Positions 24,881 to 34,924 of a DNA stretch of 64,000 nt are shown piece by piece. The stretch spans positions 39,531,523 through 39,595,522 of the forward strand of contig NC_067198.1 of NCBI RefSeq assembly GCF_000699445.3, read 5' to 3'. The position numbers were made by a program, and so were the translations under genes. Numbering within the stretch: the first letter of the stretch is position 1; the number at the start of each line of letters is the position of its first letter. The notes beneath the pieces are model-generated. The model was not told where the DNA came from. It saw only the letters and a program-made list of their open reading frames with translations, and did not search any database. The stretch comes from Schistosoma haematobium (Eukaryota > Platyhelminthes > Trematoda > Strigeidida > Schistosomatidae).

Positions 24881-26781
24881 CATACATACATACATACATA
24901 CATACATACATACATACATACATACATACATACATACATACATACATACATACATACATACATACATACATACATACATACATACATACATACATACATA
25001 CATACATACATACATACATACATACATACATACATACATACATACATGCGCACAAGGAGTTGAGCTAATATAAGGCTTATCATCCTATAAAGTTCTCATC
25101 ACCAAATGAGAACAGTCACAATACAAATTAGTTAGGATTTGGTATTGAGAGTTAAACTGAAGTTTTGAGTTGAGTTTATAAATTAGAGTCAGGGTTTTCA
25201 AAATAAATTGACCTCAGTTACAATTCAATGCTTTGTCACCTTCGTGTTTACAAACTTGAGAAACTTAGGGTCGAAATTTAAAATGAGAGTAAGACAGTAA
25301 AAACATTATCTAGTTTTTTTAAACACTCATGATTACCCAATGAATAACATTAAGTACTTAGACATACAATCTACCTTAGAAGCAGGTGTATCATGTAATT
25401 TAGCTTAAGCACAACCTATAATTTAATTTATTGTTGTATAATAGAGATTTTCATTGAGTTCAAACATTTTAAGAACCAAATATTACCAAGTTTCATTTGG
25501 TTAATATTAACATGTACATTGTCTATCACCGATGATTTAACTTTGCTCAAAATAACTAAGGTGTTATTTTACTTCTGATTGGTTAGCTGAAGGCCATCAA
25601 TATGTTTTATTTGTATCCTTATTTAATTAATTTCTTTCTATGATCCAGGTGATATGATTATTGAAGTTGGTGGAGTGAAATTTTCGTTGAATTCTAAACA
25701 AGTTTTAAAATTTAACGATGGTGAAAGTAAAACTGAAATAGATTTTGGATCACCAACACCAGAAGAATTGAAAAATAAGAAAGGTACACGTCGATTAACT
25801 GAGTAAGTATGAAAATTTAATTATCATTGTATTATATACATTTCAATGGTTAAGATCATAAGTCAGTTGAAGCTAGACCACTATGGAAAACCTGGAAACA
25901 CTGGACGGCCGTCTCGTCTTATTGTGGGACTCCTCAGCAGTGCGCATCCACGACTCATGATCTTAACCAATGAAATTACTATGATATCCACAAAACCCAT
26001 CTGATACTAATCAACATATGCTCACTAATAACTGACTTCAAGAGGTATATCCTGGAGTTCTAGTGAGAAGCAGTGACCAGTGGAGTTCAACCAGGTCTGT
26101 TGTGAGATAATAACTCACTGATGACAGTGGTGGATGTGTCTCTCAATTTCGTGAATTAGTTGAAGTTACACATTAACACTATTGGATGACGGTCAGCTCA
26201 GTGGTCTAGTGGTCAAGAGCATGAGCACGAGACTGATAAGTCCTGGGTTCGAATCTCGCGGGGGGGGTGCGAGATCGTGGATGTGCACTGCTGAGGAGTC
26301 CCACAATAGAATGAGACGGCCGTCCAGTGCTTCCAGGTTTTCCATGGTGTTCTAGCTTCAACTGACTCATGATCTTAACCATTGAAATTACTATAATATC
26401 CACAAAACCCATCTGCCTGATCCTACGTTGTAGCTGACTGACTGACTGACTGACTGACTCATTTGCAAAAAAATGTCCATCAATTGTCTCAAACTTTATT
26501 CTTCCTTCATTTCCATGCCACTCTCTCTCACTCTCTGCTCTCATTCTCTTCTCTTCAATCTTCTCAACCTTTAGTCACCAGGCATTCCACTTTCGATTGA
26601 TAATAGATACTACTTATATCTGTCGAGATCAGTAGCACACACCACATTAGTACCTCATATATTTTATTAACAAAACATTTGATAATATATATGTATAATT
26701 TTAAAATTGATTTTACAATTGTACAATAATATCACTCCATTCTAATTATTTTTTAGATACTTTGATGAATCAGAAGTATAG
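23920..26781 (+). CDS. Small secreted protein, unknown family
   Basis: I do not recognise this gene. Three exons are supported: 23920-24031, 25649-25802 and 26757-26781, with GT-AG junctions and consistent phases (1 and 2), giving 96 aa. Residues 1-21 form a signal peptide (hydrophobic core LLVISFVTICLLF, likely cleavage after A21). The mature part is short and charged, with VPFVIDGKG, DMIIEVGGVKFSLNSKQ and a Lys-rich KNKKGTRR near the end; it has no Cys. The start is the first Met before the signal sequence, 17 bases after a pyrimidine-rich TTTTAG that could be a splice or trans-splice acceptor. A diverged copy of exon 2 at 30430 shows that the exon belongs to a duplicated family. A secreted or surface product is inferred, and no function is proposed. 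Intron 1 holds a 200-bp CATA microsatellite. Confidence 0.75.
24432..24508 (-). repeat. SM-alpha-like SINE fragment
   Basis: Tail and start of the ribozyme region (AAACCACCATGGAAAACCTG on the + strand). It ends just past the predicted cleavage position. It lies in intron 1 of the small secreted-protein gene. Confidence 0.75.
24851..25047. repeat. (CATA)n microsatellite
   Basis: An almost perfect tetranucleotide array of about 197 bases (roughly 49 units). The period is not a multiple of three, so it leaves long MYVC-type frames open on the - strand that are not genes. Confidence 0.97.
25048..25648. other. Rest of intron 1 of the secreted-protein gene
   Basis: Intron sequence without any further feature that I can support. 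Confidence 0.5.
25841..25952 (-). repeat. SM-alpha-like SINE, truncated, inverted partner
   Basis: Tail and ribozyme region on the - strand; the tRNA-like head is missing and the copy stops after GTGCGCATCCACGA. It is joined directly to a + strand SM-alpha tail. It lies in intron 2 of the secreted-protein gene. Confidence 0.75.
25953..26415 (+). repeat. SM-alpha tail, linker and complete SM-alpha unit in tandem
   Basis: 25953-25990 is an SM-alpha tail. About 25991-26190 is the linker also seen at 18.28-18.49 kb, and 26191-26415 is a full SM-alpha with A-box-like GGTCTAGTGG, B-box GGGTTCGAATC, a poly-G stretch, the hammerhead region (CTGAGGA correct; GAGA instead of GAAA) and a tail. The arrangement is head-to-tail. 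Confidence 0.75.
26416..26460 (+). repeat. TGAC-repeat 3' tail of an RTE fragment
   Basis: CCTACGTTGTAGCTGACTGA followed by more GACT units is the same terminal sequence as at 23.45 and 38.73 kb, here with almost no coding part attached. It is a very short 5'-truncated insertion. Confidence 0.55.
26461..26756. other. Intron 2 of the secreted-protein gene, remainder
   Basis: A CT-rich stretch near 26515-26560 and AT-rich sequence; no feature beyond the intron itself. Confidence 0.4.
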
Positions 26782-27035
26782 GAATGGTGAATATTTATTA
26801 TGATGATAATCGTTGTTTTTTTCTTTTCATATCATTAAACAACTTGAACGAAGTGTTCTTTTGATCTTTCTTTCTTAAATTAAAATAAACTATAATTAAT
26901 GGTCATCAGTTTTATCATTGACTTGATCCATTTATTATTAAACTGAAAATCTAAGTCATATTGTAGTTTCTTTTCGATTTTATTCTATATAGGAGGAATA
27001 CTCTATTCTAAGAATTGAAGTTAGGGTATTTTGAC

Positions 27036-27287
27036 AATAGTTGAAATTTCACAGATTGAAATCATGAGTCAATTGAAGCTAGACCACCATGGAAAACCTG
27101 GAAGCACTGATCCTGGGTTTGAATCTCACAGGGTGCGGGATCGTAGATGTGCACTGCTGAGGTGTCCCGTACTAGGACGAAACGGCCGTCCAGTGCTTCC
27201 AGGTTTTCCACGGTGGTCTGGCTTCAAATGACTCATGATTTCAATCTGTGAAATTTCTAAAATCCCCACAAACCCTTTCTGATAATA
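27036..27287. repeat. SM-alpha foldback (inverted pair around ribozyme region)
   Basis: 27043-27109 is the reverse complement of 27191-27257 with about three mismatches in 67 bases. The spacer 27110-27190 holds the B box (CCTGGGTTTGAATC) and the ribozyme core of the + strand copy: CTGAGGT (A9 changed to T), GTCC...GGAC, GAAA, and GGCCGTC, with cleavage predicted after 27190. The left arm ends exactly at the complement of the first base after that cleavage site. Confidence 0.85.
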
Positions 27288-27400
27288 GTTGAAATGCTAA
27301 TATTCTCAATGAAATTGTCTTAACTACATCTTTACATGTAATATAATAAAATATTTATTAGTAAATGTTTCATATAAGTTTTTGGTTGGTTATATTTCCA

Positions 27401-27544
27401 AGCAGTATGTATACTGAAGAGTCCCATCATATGATGAAATGGTCGTCCAGTGCTTCCAGGTTTTCCATGATAGGCTAGCTTCAATTGACTCATGATTTCA
27501 ATCTGTAAAATTACTACAATCTCCACAAAACCTCTTCTAATATG
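27401..27544 (+). repeat. SM-alpha-like SINE, 5'-truncated
   Basis: The ribozyme half is degenerate (GAAGAGTCCC, then ATGAAATGGTCGTCCAGTGC) and is followed by a well-kept tail ending CTCCACAAAACC. Confidence 0.75.
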
Positions 27545-28952
27545 TATGTATAAATACAGGTATGATATCTGGATCTAAATGATTTATTAATGGGTAATGA
27601 ACATTCTGTAAAGATTAATCATACCGTGTAGTATTTTATTAATTATTTAAAAGAATAGACAGTTAGTTATCTTTACAAATTCAGGATTTAGTACTAGAAT
27701 ATTTGTTCTTGAACACTATGATTTTTAACAAATTTTTATCTGATACATACAGTATACATAGTTATTACAACCCTATGATTAGGCCTACTATTTTCGATAC
27801 TTCTACTGGAATCTATGTTGTGTATAATAGCAAATGAATAATATACAGTTTTCAAAATTTCATTCATACTCAACATATAAATTTAGAAATTACCATTGAA
27901 TATTTAAGAACAGATTATTAAAGGAAATGATGGTTCTCAATAACTTCTTCATCTCTTGATGCAGATCGTTTACTCTAATACCGTTTATTCTTCAAACATA
28001 AATATCGGTTATAAATTAAATGGAACTCAGTGTGGTATGAAGTATAAACAAAAATGATTTTCTGTATTGTTCGCTAGTTAGTTTCATAATAAACGCAAAC
28101 ATAATCTCTAAGGAAATCAATGATATACTTTGCATGTGATTCACTACATTAAAAAAAACTGTTGTTATTATTGTTGGGGCGAACCAGAACATTCTTAAAG
28201 ATGCCCTGAAAATGCTAGGAAACATTTTATCCAATCAGCATTGAGCAGTAATTTCGCAGAAACATCTAGAAAGTGAAGAGTTTATTGTCATAATTCTGAT
28301 AGGATAATTACATATCCTGTCATTATGTTTAGTAGGGTTTCAGGAGCCTATGACCATCTGAAATACTATAAATACCTTCGATTTTCTGTACATAAACTAA
28401 CCTTGGAGTAAAGCGTTCCTTCCACATTTTGCATCTTTGCTCTCGTATTCAAGTTGTTGTGAAGATTTAGACTACGGCTTAGGAAACTAATAAAAGGGTT
28501 CAGTTAGAAGATTTATCATAATTATAATTGATGCCATTTTCTTTTTCAATTTAAAAGCCAACTACAAGTAAATATGTTTTACAATAGAGTGTAGAAAAAG
28601 ATTACCTATTGTCAAACAATAATTAGTTGATACTTGTGAAATCTTTGATGTGTAAAAAATTTTATGTGGGACTCACACACAAACCACATCAAAGAATTTC
28701 GATGAATCTCGACGTTTCTAAAGCAAATGAAATTTTCTGTTGAGTGGTTCAAGCGTTAAGTCATCATGCATTGAACTACCTAGCCAGTGATACTAACAAT
28801 ATTAAATACAAGTCGGGATTACGTCTTAAATCTGACTTGATGTTTCCTTTGGTCATATCTTTAGTCCATTAATAGATAACAGTTGGAAGCATCAAGGAAT
28901 GATCAGACACAATGTTTAGTCTCATACACTAAAAAATTGCTAATGGCTAATT
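27545..28952. other. Intergenic, nothing seen
   Basis: AT-rich DNA. The 72-codon frame at 28016-28234 has no support. No RNA gene was recognised. Confidence 0.4.
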
Positions 28953-29122
28953 TCCTGTTTTCGACTCCCAAGTGCGGGATCGGGGATGCACACTGCTGAG
29001 GAGTCCCACTATAGGACGAAACGACCGTTCAGTGCTTCCAGGTTTTCAATATTGGTCTAACATCAATCGATTCATGATCTCAATCAAAAAAACTTAGTAA
29101 TACCCACAACCCAATACTGATG
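28953..29122 (+). repeat. SM-alpha-like SINE with near-intact hammerhead
   Basis: The head is degraded (TCGACTCCCAAGTGCGGGATC), but the ribozyme region is well kept and the tail is present. See the separate ribozyme entry. Confidence 0.8.
28990..29036 (+). ncRNA. Candidate hammerhead ribozyme
   Basis: Core strand CTGAGGA (28996-29002; the fifth position is free in the consensus), stem II GTCC (29003-29006) with GGAC (29014-29017), then GAAA (29018-29021), a short stem III (ACG...CGT) and the triplet GTT before the expected cut after 29029. Stem I pairs CACTG (28991-28995) with CAGTG (29030-29034). Most active hammerheads use GUC, and GUU is usually weaker. The short stem III would favour action as a dimer. 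Confidence 0.55.
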
Positions 29123-29136
29123 TTTAGGAATACTTG

Positions 29137-29259
29137 TGCTTTTAAGATGTTTATAGTAGTTCTTCACGTTTCAGCTCAGTACAGAAGGACTGTCTTGACG
29201 TTCGCATTGAAGATTCTCACTTTTATATCGGTTAACAGTTGTTTTGATTTCATGTGTAC
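29137..29259 (-). mobile_element. RTE fragment, part 1 (interrupted by solo LTR)
   Basis: Homologous to 18.89-19.03 kb of the near-complete RTE (C-terminal region, - strand): GTTTCAGCTCAGTACAGAAG, then GACGTTCGCATTGAAGATTC. It continues at 29792 after an LTR insertion. Confidence 0.8.
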
Positions 29260-29791
29260 TGTGGTGGTCGGTATTCAATATAATCCTTAAACTTCGTATA
29301 CAGTTCGTCTTGATAACCGTCACTAGATAACTCCTCAACGGTATATTAATCAGAAGGCGAATACGAAGTGTTGATTACGTGTATTATGGGACCACACACA
29401 GATATCCAAAATTACAGGTACGTTAAGCAAACATGAAAGAGTCGTGCCGAAAAGCAAGCAGGCAAGCGAACGAGCGAGTGAGTCAGCGAATACGAGTACG
29501 AGTAAGCGAGAGAGAGAGAGCAATGAACATGAATAACATGGGCATATATATACATAGTGAAATGAATGAATCATCGAATCAATTAAGTGGTTAATAGTAA
29601 GGCTAGCAGCGTGAATAAATGCGTAGGCAGTAAGCAATGCTCAAGAATGTATGTTCATACATTCGCAACAATAATAAAGATAGAATGATATAGATAAGTT
29701 GTTGTTAGGATGACTCAGTCCGTTAATAAGTTAACGAAATGAATTAACCGAATTAAGTGTGAATCAACTCAATTGCGCATGAGTTGCTATA
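29260..29791 (-). mobile_element. Solo LTR, 532 bp, target-site duplication GTAC
   Basis: It starts TGTGGTGGTCGG and ends TTGCTATA on the + strand. Read on the - strand it runs TATAG...CACCACA, matching the ends (TGTAG...CACCACA) and interior of the LTRs at 35.4 and 36.4 kb. GTAC at 29256-29259 is repeated at 29792-29795, and removing the insert restores the RTE sequence. The C-to-T-like change in the terminal TGTAG suggests age. A 4-bp duplication is typical of Gypsy elements. Confidence 0.8.
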
Positions 29792-30112
29792 GTACTTCAA
29801 CTGTAGGAATTTTTCCTTGCTTTACCAATCCCCGCCTTTACGTCTGCTGTTTCCCCAGTTGTCCACTCCTTTTTTAGCTTCAGCTTCATCTTGGCAACCA
29901 TCAGCTAGATGGTAATCTAAAGCTATGTCAGCTCTTCTCCTGCTTCTCACGTCTTCCATTGACCGTCTGAATTTTTAACTGATGCAAATATGATCAATCT
30001 GGTTTTCTGTAGTGTGATCCGGTGAGATCCATGTAGCTTTATGTATGCGTTTGTGTGGGAATATTGTGCAACCTATAACCATTTTGTTGAATACACATAA
30101 ATTTGCAAAGAA
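29792..30112 (-). mobile_element. RTE fragment, part 2, with internal deletion
   Basis: 29792-29855 continues part 1. At about 29858 it jumps to sequence matching 20.69 kb of the full element, so roughly 1.6 kb of RT was deleted. From there to 30112 it covers the end of the endonuclease. At the position of the A-run frameshift this copy has 9 nt with a stop, keeping the ancestral spacing. Confidence 0.8.
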
Positions 30113-30429
30113 AGTACATTGAACACCTGATAATAACTTACAGACAATGATTTGTTGTTTGGAAACTCAGAAACCATGTGTATATCCATATTCTCGACCA
30201 TAAGTCATACTCTCAGTGTGTATTAGCTGAAGATGCTATACAGATTCTTATGTTATAGAAGGCTAAAAGAGATTAGGACGTGGCATATACTGGTTGAAAT
30301 TCTAGTAATTTAACTGTTCAACCACCACGTGACATAATTCACGAATCGTAACAACAAAAATATTACAAATATACTATACACTCATGTTATTTATCATTGT
30401 TTAGCATGATCTCTTTTGGTAAATGTCAG

Positions 30430-30584
30430 GAGATTTAGTTTTTGCATACGATGGATTGAATTATTCTTTGAATTCAAAATTGATCTTGAAAATTGAAGAT
30501 AGAGACGGCTTGTTAGCAATGAAATTTTACACGGCCGAATAAAACTGAACTAGAAGTAAAATCCTGTACTAGACCAATACTTAA
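30430..30584 (+). pseudogene. Diverged duplicate of exon 2 of the small secreted-protein gene
   Basis: It begins after CAG with the same phase as the exon at 25649 and reads GDLVFAYDGLNYSLNSKLIL, parallel to the GDMIIEVGGVKFSLNSKQVL-type sequence of that gene. It is 155 bp against 154 bp and keeps a GTAAGT donor at 30585. One extra base shifts the frame, and the first frame stops at 30540-30542; after a shift an NKTELEV stretch parallels SKTEIDF. No first or last exon was found nearby. It could be a dead copy or a live paralog using a different splice. Confidence 0.6.
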
Positions 30585-31111
30585 GTAAGTTCAGTACATT
30601 TTTATTTCTTATTTTTATCTTTAAGATAAATATCTTATTTTAAATAAACAATTACCGATCAGTCATATTATGCTTACACTAGTCAACTGACAAATAGTAA
30701 TTAATTTTGTATAGTCCAGTTCTTAGTAGTAAACAAAGTAACAATGTACTCATCAGGCTGTCATTGGATATCATCATATTAAAAACTGAAAGCAGTCAAA
30801 TAGAACCCCTTGTCCTTTATTTTATGTTGATTGAAACTCATCAACAATGCATATATTCTGCATTTACGAAATCGATGGACAGTGTGAAATTCAAACTAAC
30901 AACTCAGATGTTATCATTCAGCGGTTCCAGATATCGTGTATATATGTGAGCTTTGGAAATTGGATAGAATGTAAATGTCACCAACTGTAAATAAATAAAC
31001 TATTCTAGTGAACGAAAACACAATTGGGGACAATCAAATGTGTCTGAACACAAAATTACAGAATATCTTAGTAAAACCTGAGAACCATACAGTAAATACT
31101 TCATTTACAAA
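30585..31111. other. Between paralog exon and RTE-like copy
   Basis: No gene. The frames at 30707-30949 and 31008-31235 are not recognisably coding. Confidence 0.35.
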
Positions 31112-31201
31112 GTGTCAATTAATCGTTACAGACTTCATTGTTCTCTCGTTTCCACACCAATCATTCTCTGTTCTCGTTCTCTTTTCTTTGATCTTGCACC
31201 A

Positions 31202-32287
31202 TTCGAACTGGTTGTCTTCAACGTTCGCACACTAGTGCAGACCGGACAACAGATAGGGCTGGCTATGTCTTTAGAAAATCTTAATATCGACGTTTGTTGT
31301 CTATCCGAGACCCGTATTCAAGACTCTGGTGAAGTACTACAAATTCGCTCTCCATCTCTCGCTTCAAAAGGCTTGTTTTACGTGCGCTTATTCGGGGACC
31401 CTGTGGCATCTTCGTCTGGTCTTGCTGACGTTGGTGTCGCACTAAGCGCTAGAGCTGAGGCAGCACTAATCGATTGGATACCCATTAACAGTCGGTTATG
31501 TGCTGTTAGATTAGAAAGTTCCATCAAAGTGAGAAGAAATCGGCGTGAGAAACGATGTCTGTTCGTCATCTCCGCCTATGCCCCGACAGATTGCAGCCCG
31601 GATGCAATCAAGGATGAGTTTTACCACCAGTTATCTGTTCTTCTCCAGAAAGTGCGTTCGACAGATATTGTAGTACTAGCCGGAGACTTGAATGCTCAGT
31701 TCGGGCGTCTAGACACAGAAGAGAGTCGTTTAGGTGGCCAATGGGGACTCGTTGGTCGCAGGTCAGATAACGGGGACCGTCTACTGCAACTGTGCACAGA
31801 CCACAACCTGTTTCTGGCTAGCACTAACTTTCGGCACAGTCATCGCCGATGTGCCACCTGGCGTCCTCCCTCTGCATCTCAAGCCTGGACTCAGATTGAA
31901 CACATCGCGATCAGCTACCGCTGGTGTGGTTGTGTACAAGACTGCCGCTCCTTTTGGAGTACCTATCTGGACTCTGACCATGCCTTGGTTTGCGCCAATC
32001 TTACCTTACTTTTCAGTGGCCAACGAAGTGATCGTCACCAAAGGATTGATGTCAGCAAATTGGTTGCAACTTTTGTTGCAAGTAAGTATCGAACCGAGCT
32101 AGTTTCTAGGCTAGCTACCATTCCACCGAAAAGTATAGATAAGCATTGGTTGCAGCATCATGACGCCATGAAAATGGCGTCGCCCATCGACGTCTTGGAC
32201 GATGGGCAGAATTCTTCAAAGGGCAGTTCAACGGGCCTGCCGCTCCGGCAACATCGGTCAGACTGTCCTGCCCTCCATGGCCGTTGA
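31202..32287 (+). pseudogene. Endonuclease domain of the RTE-like element
   Basis: The motifs are VFNVRTLVQTG, CLSETRIQ, VISAYAPTDCSPDA, VLAGDLNAQFG, RCATWRPP, QIEHIAIS (QIDH in relatives) and SDHALVCANL. The frame is open from 31112, but recognisable homology begins at about residue 31 of that frame. The domain itself has no stop. It then enters the linker to the RT, where the frame is lost near 32130-32290. Confidence 0.8.
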
Positions 32288-33840
32288 CGACTGATCCACT
32301 AAATGAGGCGGAAGTGCGCAAGGAACTCAAACTCTTGAAGCGCTACAAATCACCTGGCCCAGATGACTTACCCCCGTCTCTTTTTAAAGATGGTGGTGAC
32401 TTTCTGGCTAAGGAACTGACAAATTTGTTTACAAAGGTATGGGAACTAGAGAGTGTACCAACGTGATGGAATGAGTCGATAGTTGTCCCTATCTTTAATA
32501 AGGGTTCACGTCGTTCCTGTAACAAATATCGGGGGATAAGTCTACTTCCGATTGCATTCAAACTGTTGGCTTCAGTCATACTTCGTAGGTTGTTCAAACC
32601 TCGAGAAAGCTTGACTCGTGAGGATTAGGCTGGTTTTAACTCTGGTCGCGGATGTATTGATCACATCTTCACCCTCCATTAAATTTTAGAACACCACTTT
32701 ACTTATTACAGGTCAGCAATCGTAGTGTTTCTTGACATAAGGACTGCGTTCGATTCGTTGAACAGGACTGTTCTATGGGATTATCTATTGAAGAAGGATG
32801 TGCCTGAGAAGTTTATCAACATTTTGAAAGCCCTATATACAAACACCTCAGGTAGAGTGAGAGCATACATTCACCTATCTCCATTGTTCCATTCAAGAAA
32901 TGGGGTTAGGTAGCGTTGCCTAATCTCACCATTCCTCTCCAACTTCGCCATTAACGACGTTCTGGAAACAGCTCTAATGGATGTAGGTAATGGTGATGTG
33001 GATCTGTTGCCTGGAGAGAGACTTTCCGGCCTTGAGTATAGGGATTATATCGTCTTACTGTGCGACGATACCCAGGCTATTCAATCCACACTTAATCAGT
33101 TGACAATCAACGTCCGAAGTACGGTATAGTCTACACCTTCAAAGTGCAAAGTGCCTCTACAAGACTGTCAGGACCCTGAACCTGCACTCACCCTGGGTAG
33201 TGAGCAGATAGAAGTAGTCGAGAAGTTCGTGCATCGAGGTAGTTGTGTAAGTGCTAGTGGTGGCGTGAGAGATAAGATCGATTCACGTATCGCGAAAGCC
33301 AGAGCGGCTTATGCCAATCTGAGCCATCTTTGGCGCCTTCGTGATGTTGGTCTAGCTGTAAAAGGTCGGATCTACAACGCATCGGTGAGAGCAGTTCTGC
33401 TCTATGCTTGTGAAACCTGGCATCTCAGAGTTGAGGATGTTAGACGACTCTCTGTGTTTGATCACCGTTGTCTCCGAAGGACTGCTGAAATTTAGTGGCA
33501 ACACCATGTTAGTAATGTAGAGGTTCGGCATTGTGTGTTCGGGCTCAGAGACGATAATGCAATCGATGTCACCATCTTGAAACACCGACTTCGGTGGCTT
33601 GGACATGTTCTCCGAATGTCGTCCCAGAGAATTCCACGACGTGCATTATTTGCCGACGTTGGGAGTGGTTGGGAAAAGCAGAGAGGTGGCCAGTATATGA
33701 CATGGTATCGTTGTATAAAAGAAAACTACAAATGGCTGGCTTTTGTTGGACCTTCACGACTCTCTGGCCGGGGTCCGAGAGATGGTGCAACACAGTGGCT
33801 AGAGACGTTACTAAATATGGTTCAGAATAAAAGCCAGTGT
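32284..33840 (+). pseudogene. Reverse transcriptase and C-terminal region, multiply disabled
   Basis: YKSPGPDDLPPSLFKDGG opens the RT. In-frame stops follow at 32464, near 32626 (after LTRED) and at 32911. FLDIRTAFDSLNR carries the first catalytic Asp. The box expected as YADD reads YRDY at about 33027-33038. A stop at 33127-33129 precedes the C-terminal frame 33151-33495 ([29 protein letters not shown]), which ends in another stop; 33535-33849 completes the tail. The element cannot make an active enzyme. Confidence 0.85.
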
Positions 33841-34068
33841 CTTCCTTAACTGGAATTCTTCTGCTAGTACCTTCCCGTTTCCCCCATTATTATTATTATT
33901 ATTATTATTACACTATCTTACACTAATCTGCAGTCGTTATTGCTCTTTTTTCTTATACGCACCTTACCTTCTTTTTTCTCTTCCCATTTTCATTGTTTTG
34001 TGTGGCGCATATATATTTGGTGCCCCTTTGTACCAATATTTATGTGTTCAAATAAATAAATAAATAAT

Positions 34069-34924
34069 GATGTACGAATAATGCAGTCTAGCACAGACAA
34101 ATCTCAAATAACATAAATATTCATTCTAACCTAACCAATTTAGTTCATTAAAACTAATGGGCAACAAATATTGACCGCAAACCAAAAATCGCTACATATT
34201 TTTGGAAATATATATATTTTAGTTGCTAAACTAGTTTCAAAAGAACCCAGGATAATAACAGGTCTGAATATAAAATAACAAAGATCAGGGAGGTGGGGGG
34301 GAAACGTAAACCAATTTGATTGTGAAAAATTAATATAATTTTATCAAGTTCTTTTTTAATATTCAACCAATTACAGACATTTCTGCTTAAGAAACAATTG
34401 TCATCATAAAGATGTTTTTATTTTTATTTAAAAAAAGGAGATTCAATTATTGTAGTAAGAAACAAATGCACATAATTGAACTATCGTGTAAGAGATCAAA
34501 AAAAAGAAAGTGGGAAATGCGAAATCTACAAAAAAAAAGATACGATAAGGATATTTACATAGAGATAATAAAATATTTAACTGAAATCATATACACATGA
34601 AAGAAAGCTAGAGAATATAAATGAGTATAAGTATAAATTAATGTCAGAAAACAATCTATACAAACGAAACAGAAATATACCAATTAGTTACATAGTCACA
34701 TGTAACGACAGATTATCAGTACAGATGTGTCTCCGCATAATAAATAGATTAATAAATAAGGTATATACAGTATACAATTGAAATATTAACTTCAACAGAA
34801 CAGTTATGGAACGTGAAACATCTTTTTTGCACCAAAATGAAAAAAAACGACGGATTTACATACTTGTAAAACAAAAACAAAGTTATGTTTTCTACACTGA
34901 TGATAATGTTACGAATATGTGAAA
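34069..34924. other. Probable 3' UTR and flank of KLHL18
   Basis: AT-rich sequence immediately downstream (on the - strand) of the KLHL18 stop codon. TTTATT motifs at about 34415-34425 would be AATAAA signals on the - strand. The exact mRNA end cannot be told. Confidence 0.35.

Larger units (their letters stand above)
31130..34068 (+). mobile_element. Longer copy of the RTE-like element, decayed
   Basis: It carries endonuclease, RT and C-terminal regions and ends in a tandem AAATAAATAAAT tail (about 34048-34065). Numerous lesions are listed in the coding entries. Its second half is nearly identical to the copy in GMPPB intron 8 over 32.95-33.3 kb, including shared defects. The 5' boundary is uncertain and no target-site duplication was identified. 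Confidence 0.85.

Noticed and set aside
24813..25083. Three overlapping 70-80-codon MYVC-repeat frames on the - strand
   Set aside because: They are a by-product of the (CATA)n microsatellite, whose period leaves several frames open.
26191..26270. tRNA-like segments with A and B boxes in SM-alpha heads
   Set aside because: They do not fold as complete tRNAs with an acceptor stem; they are Pol III promoter remnants of a SINE.
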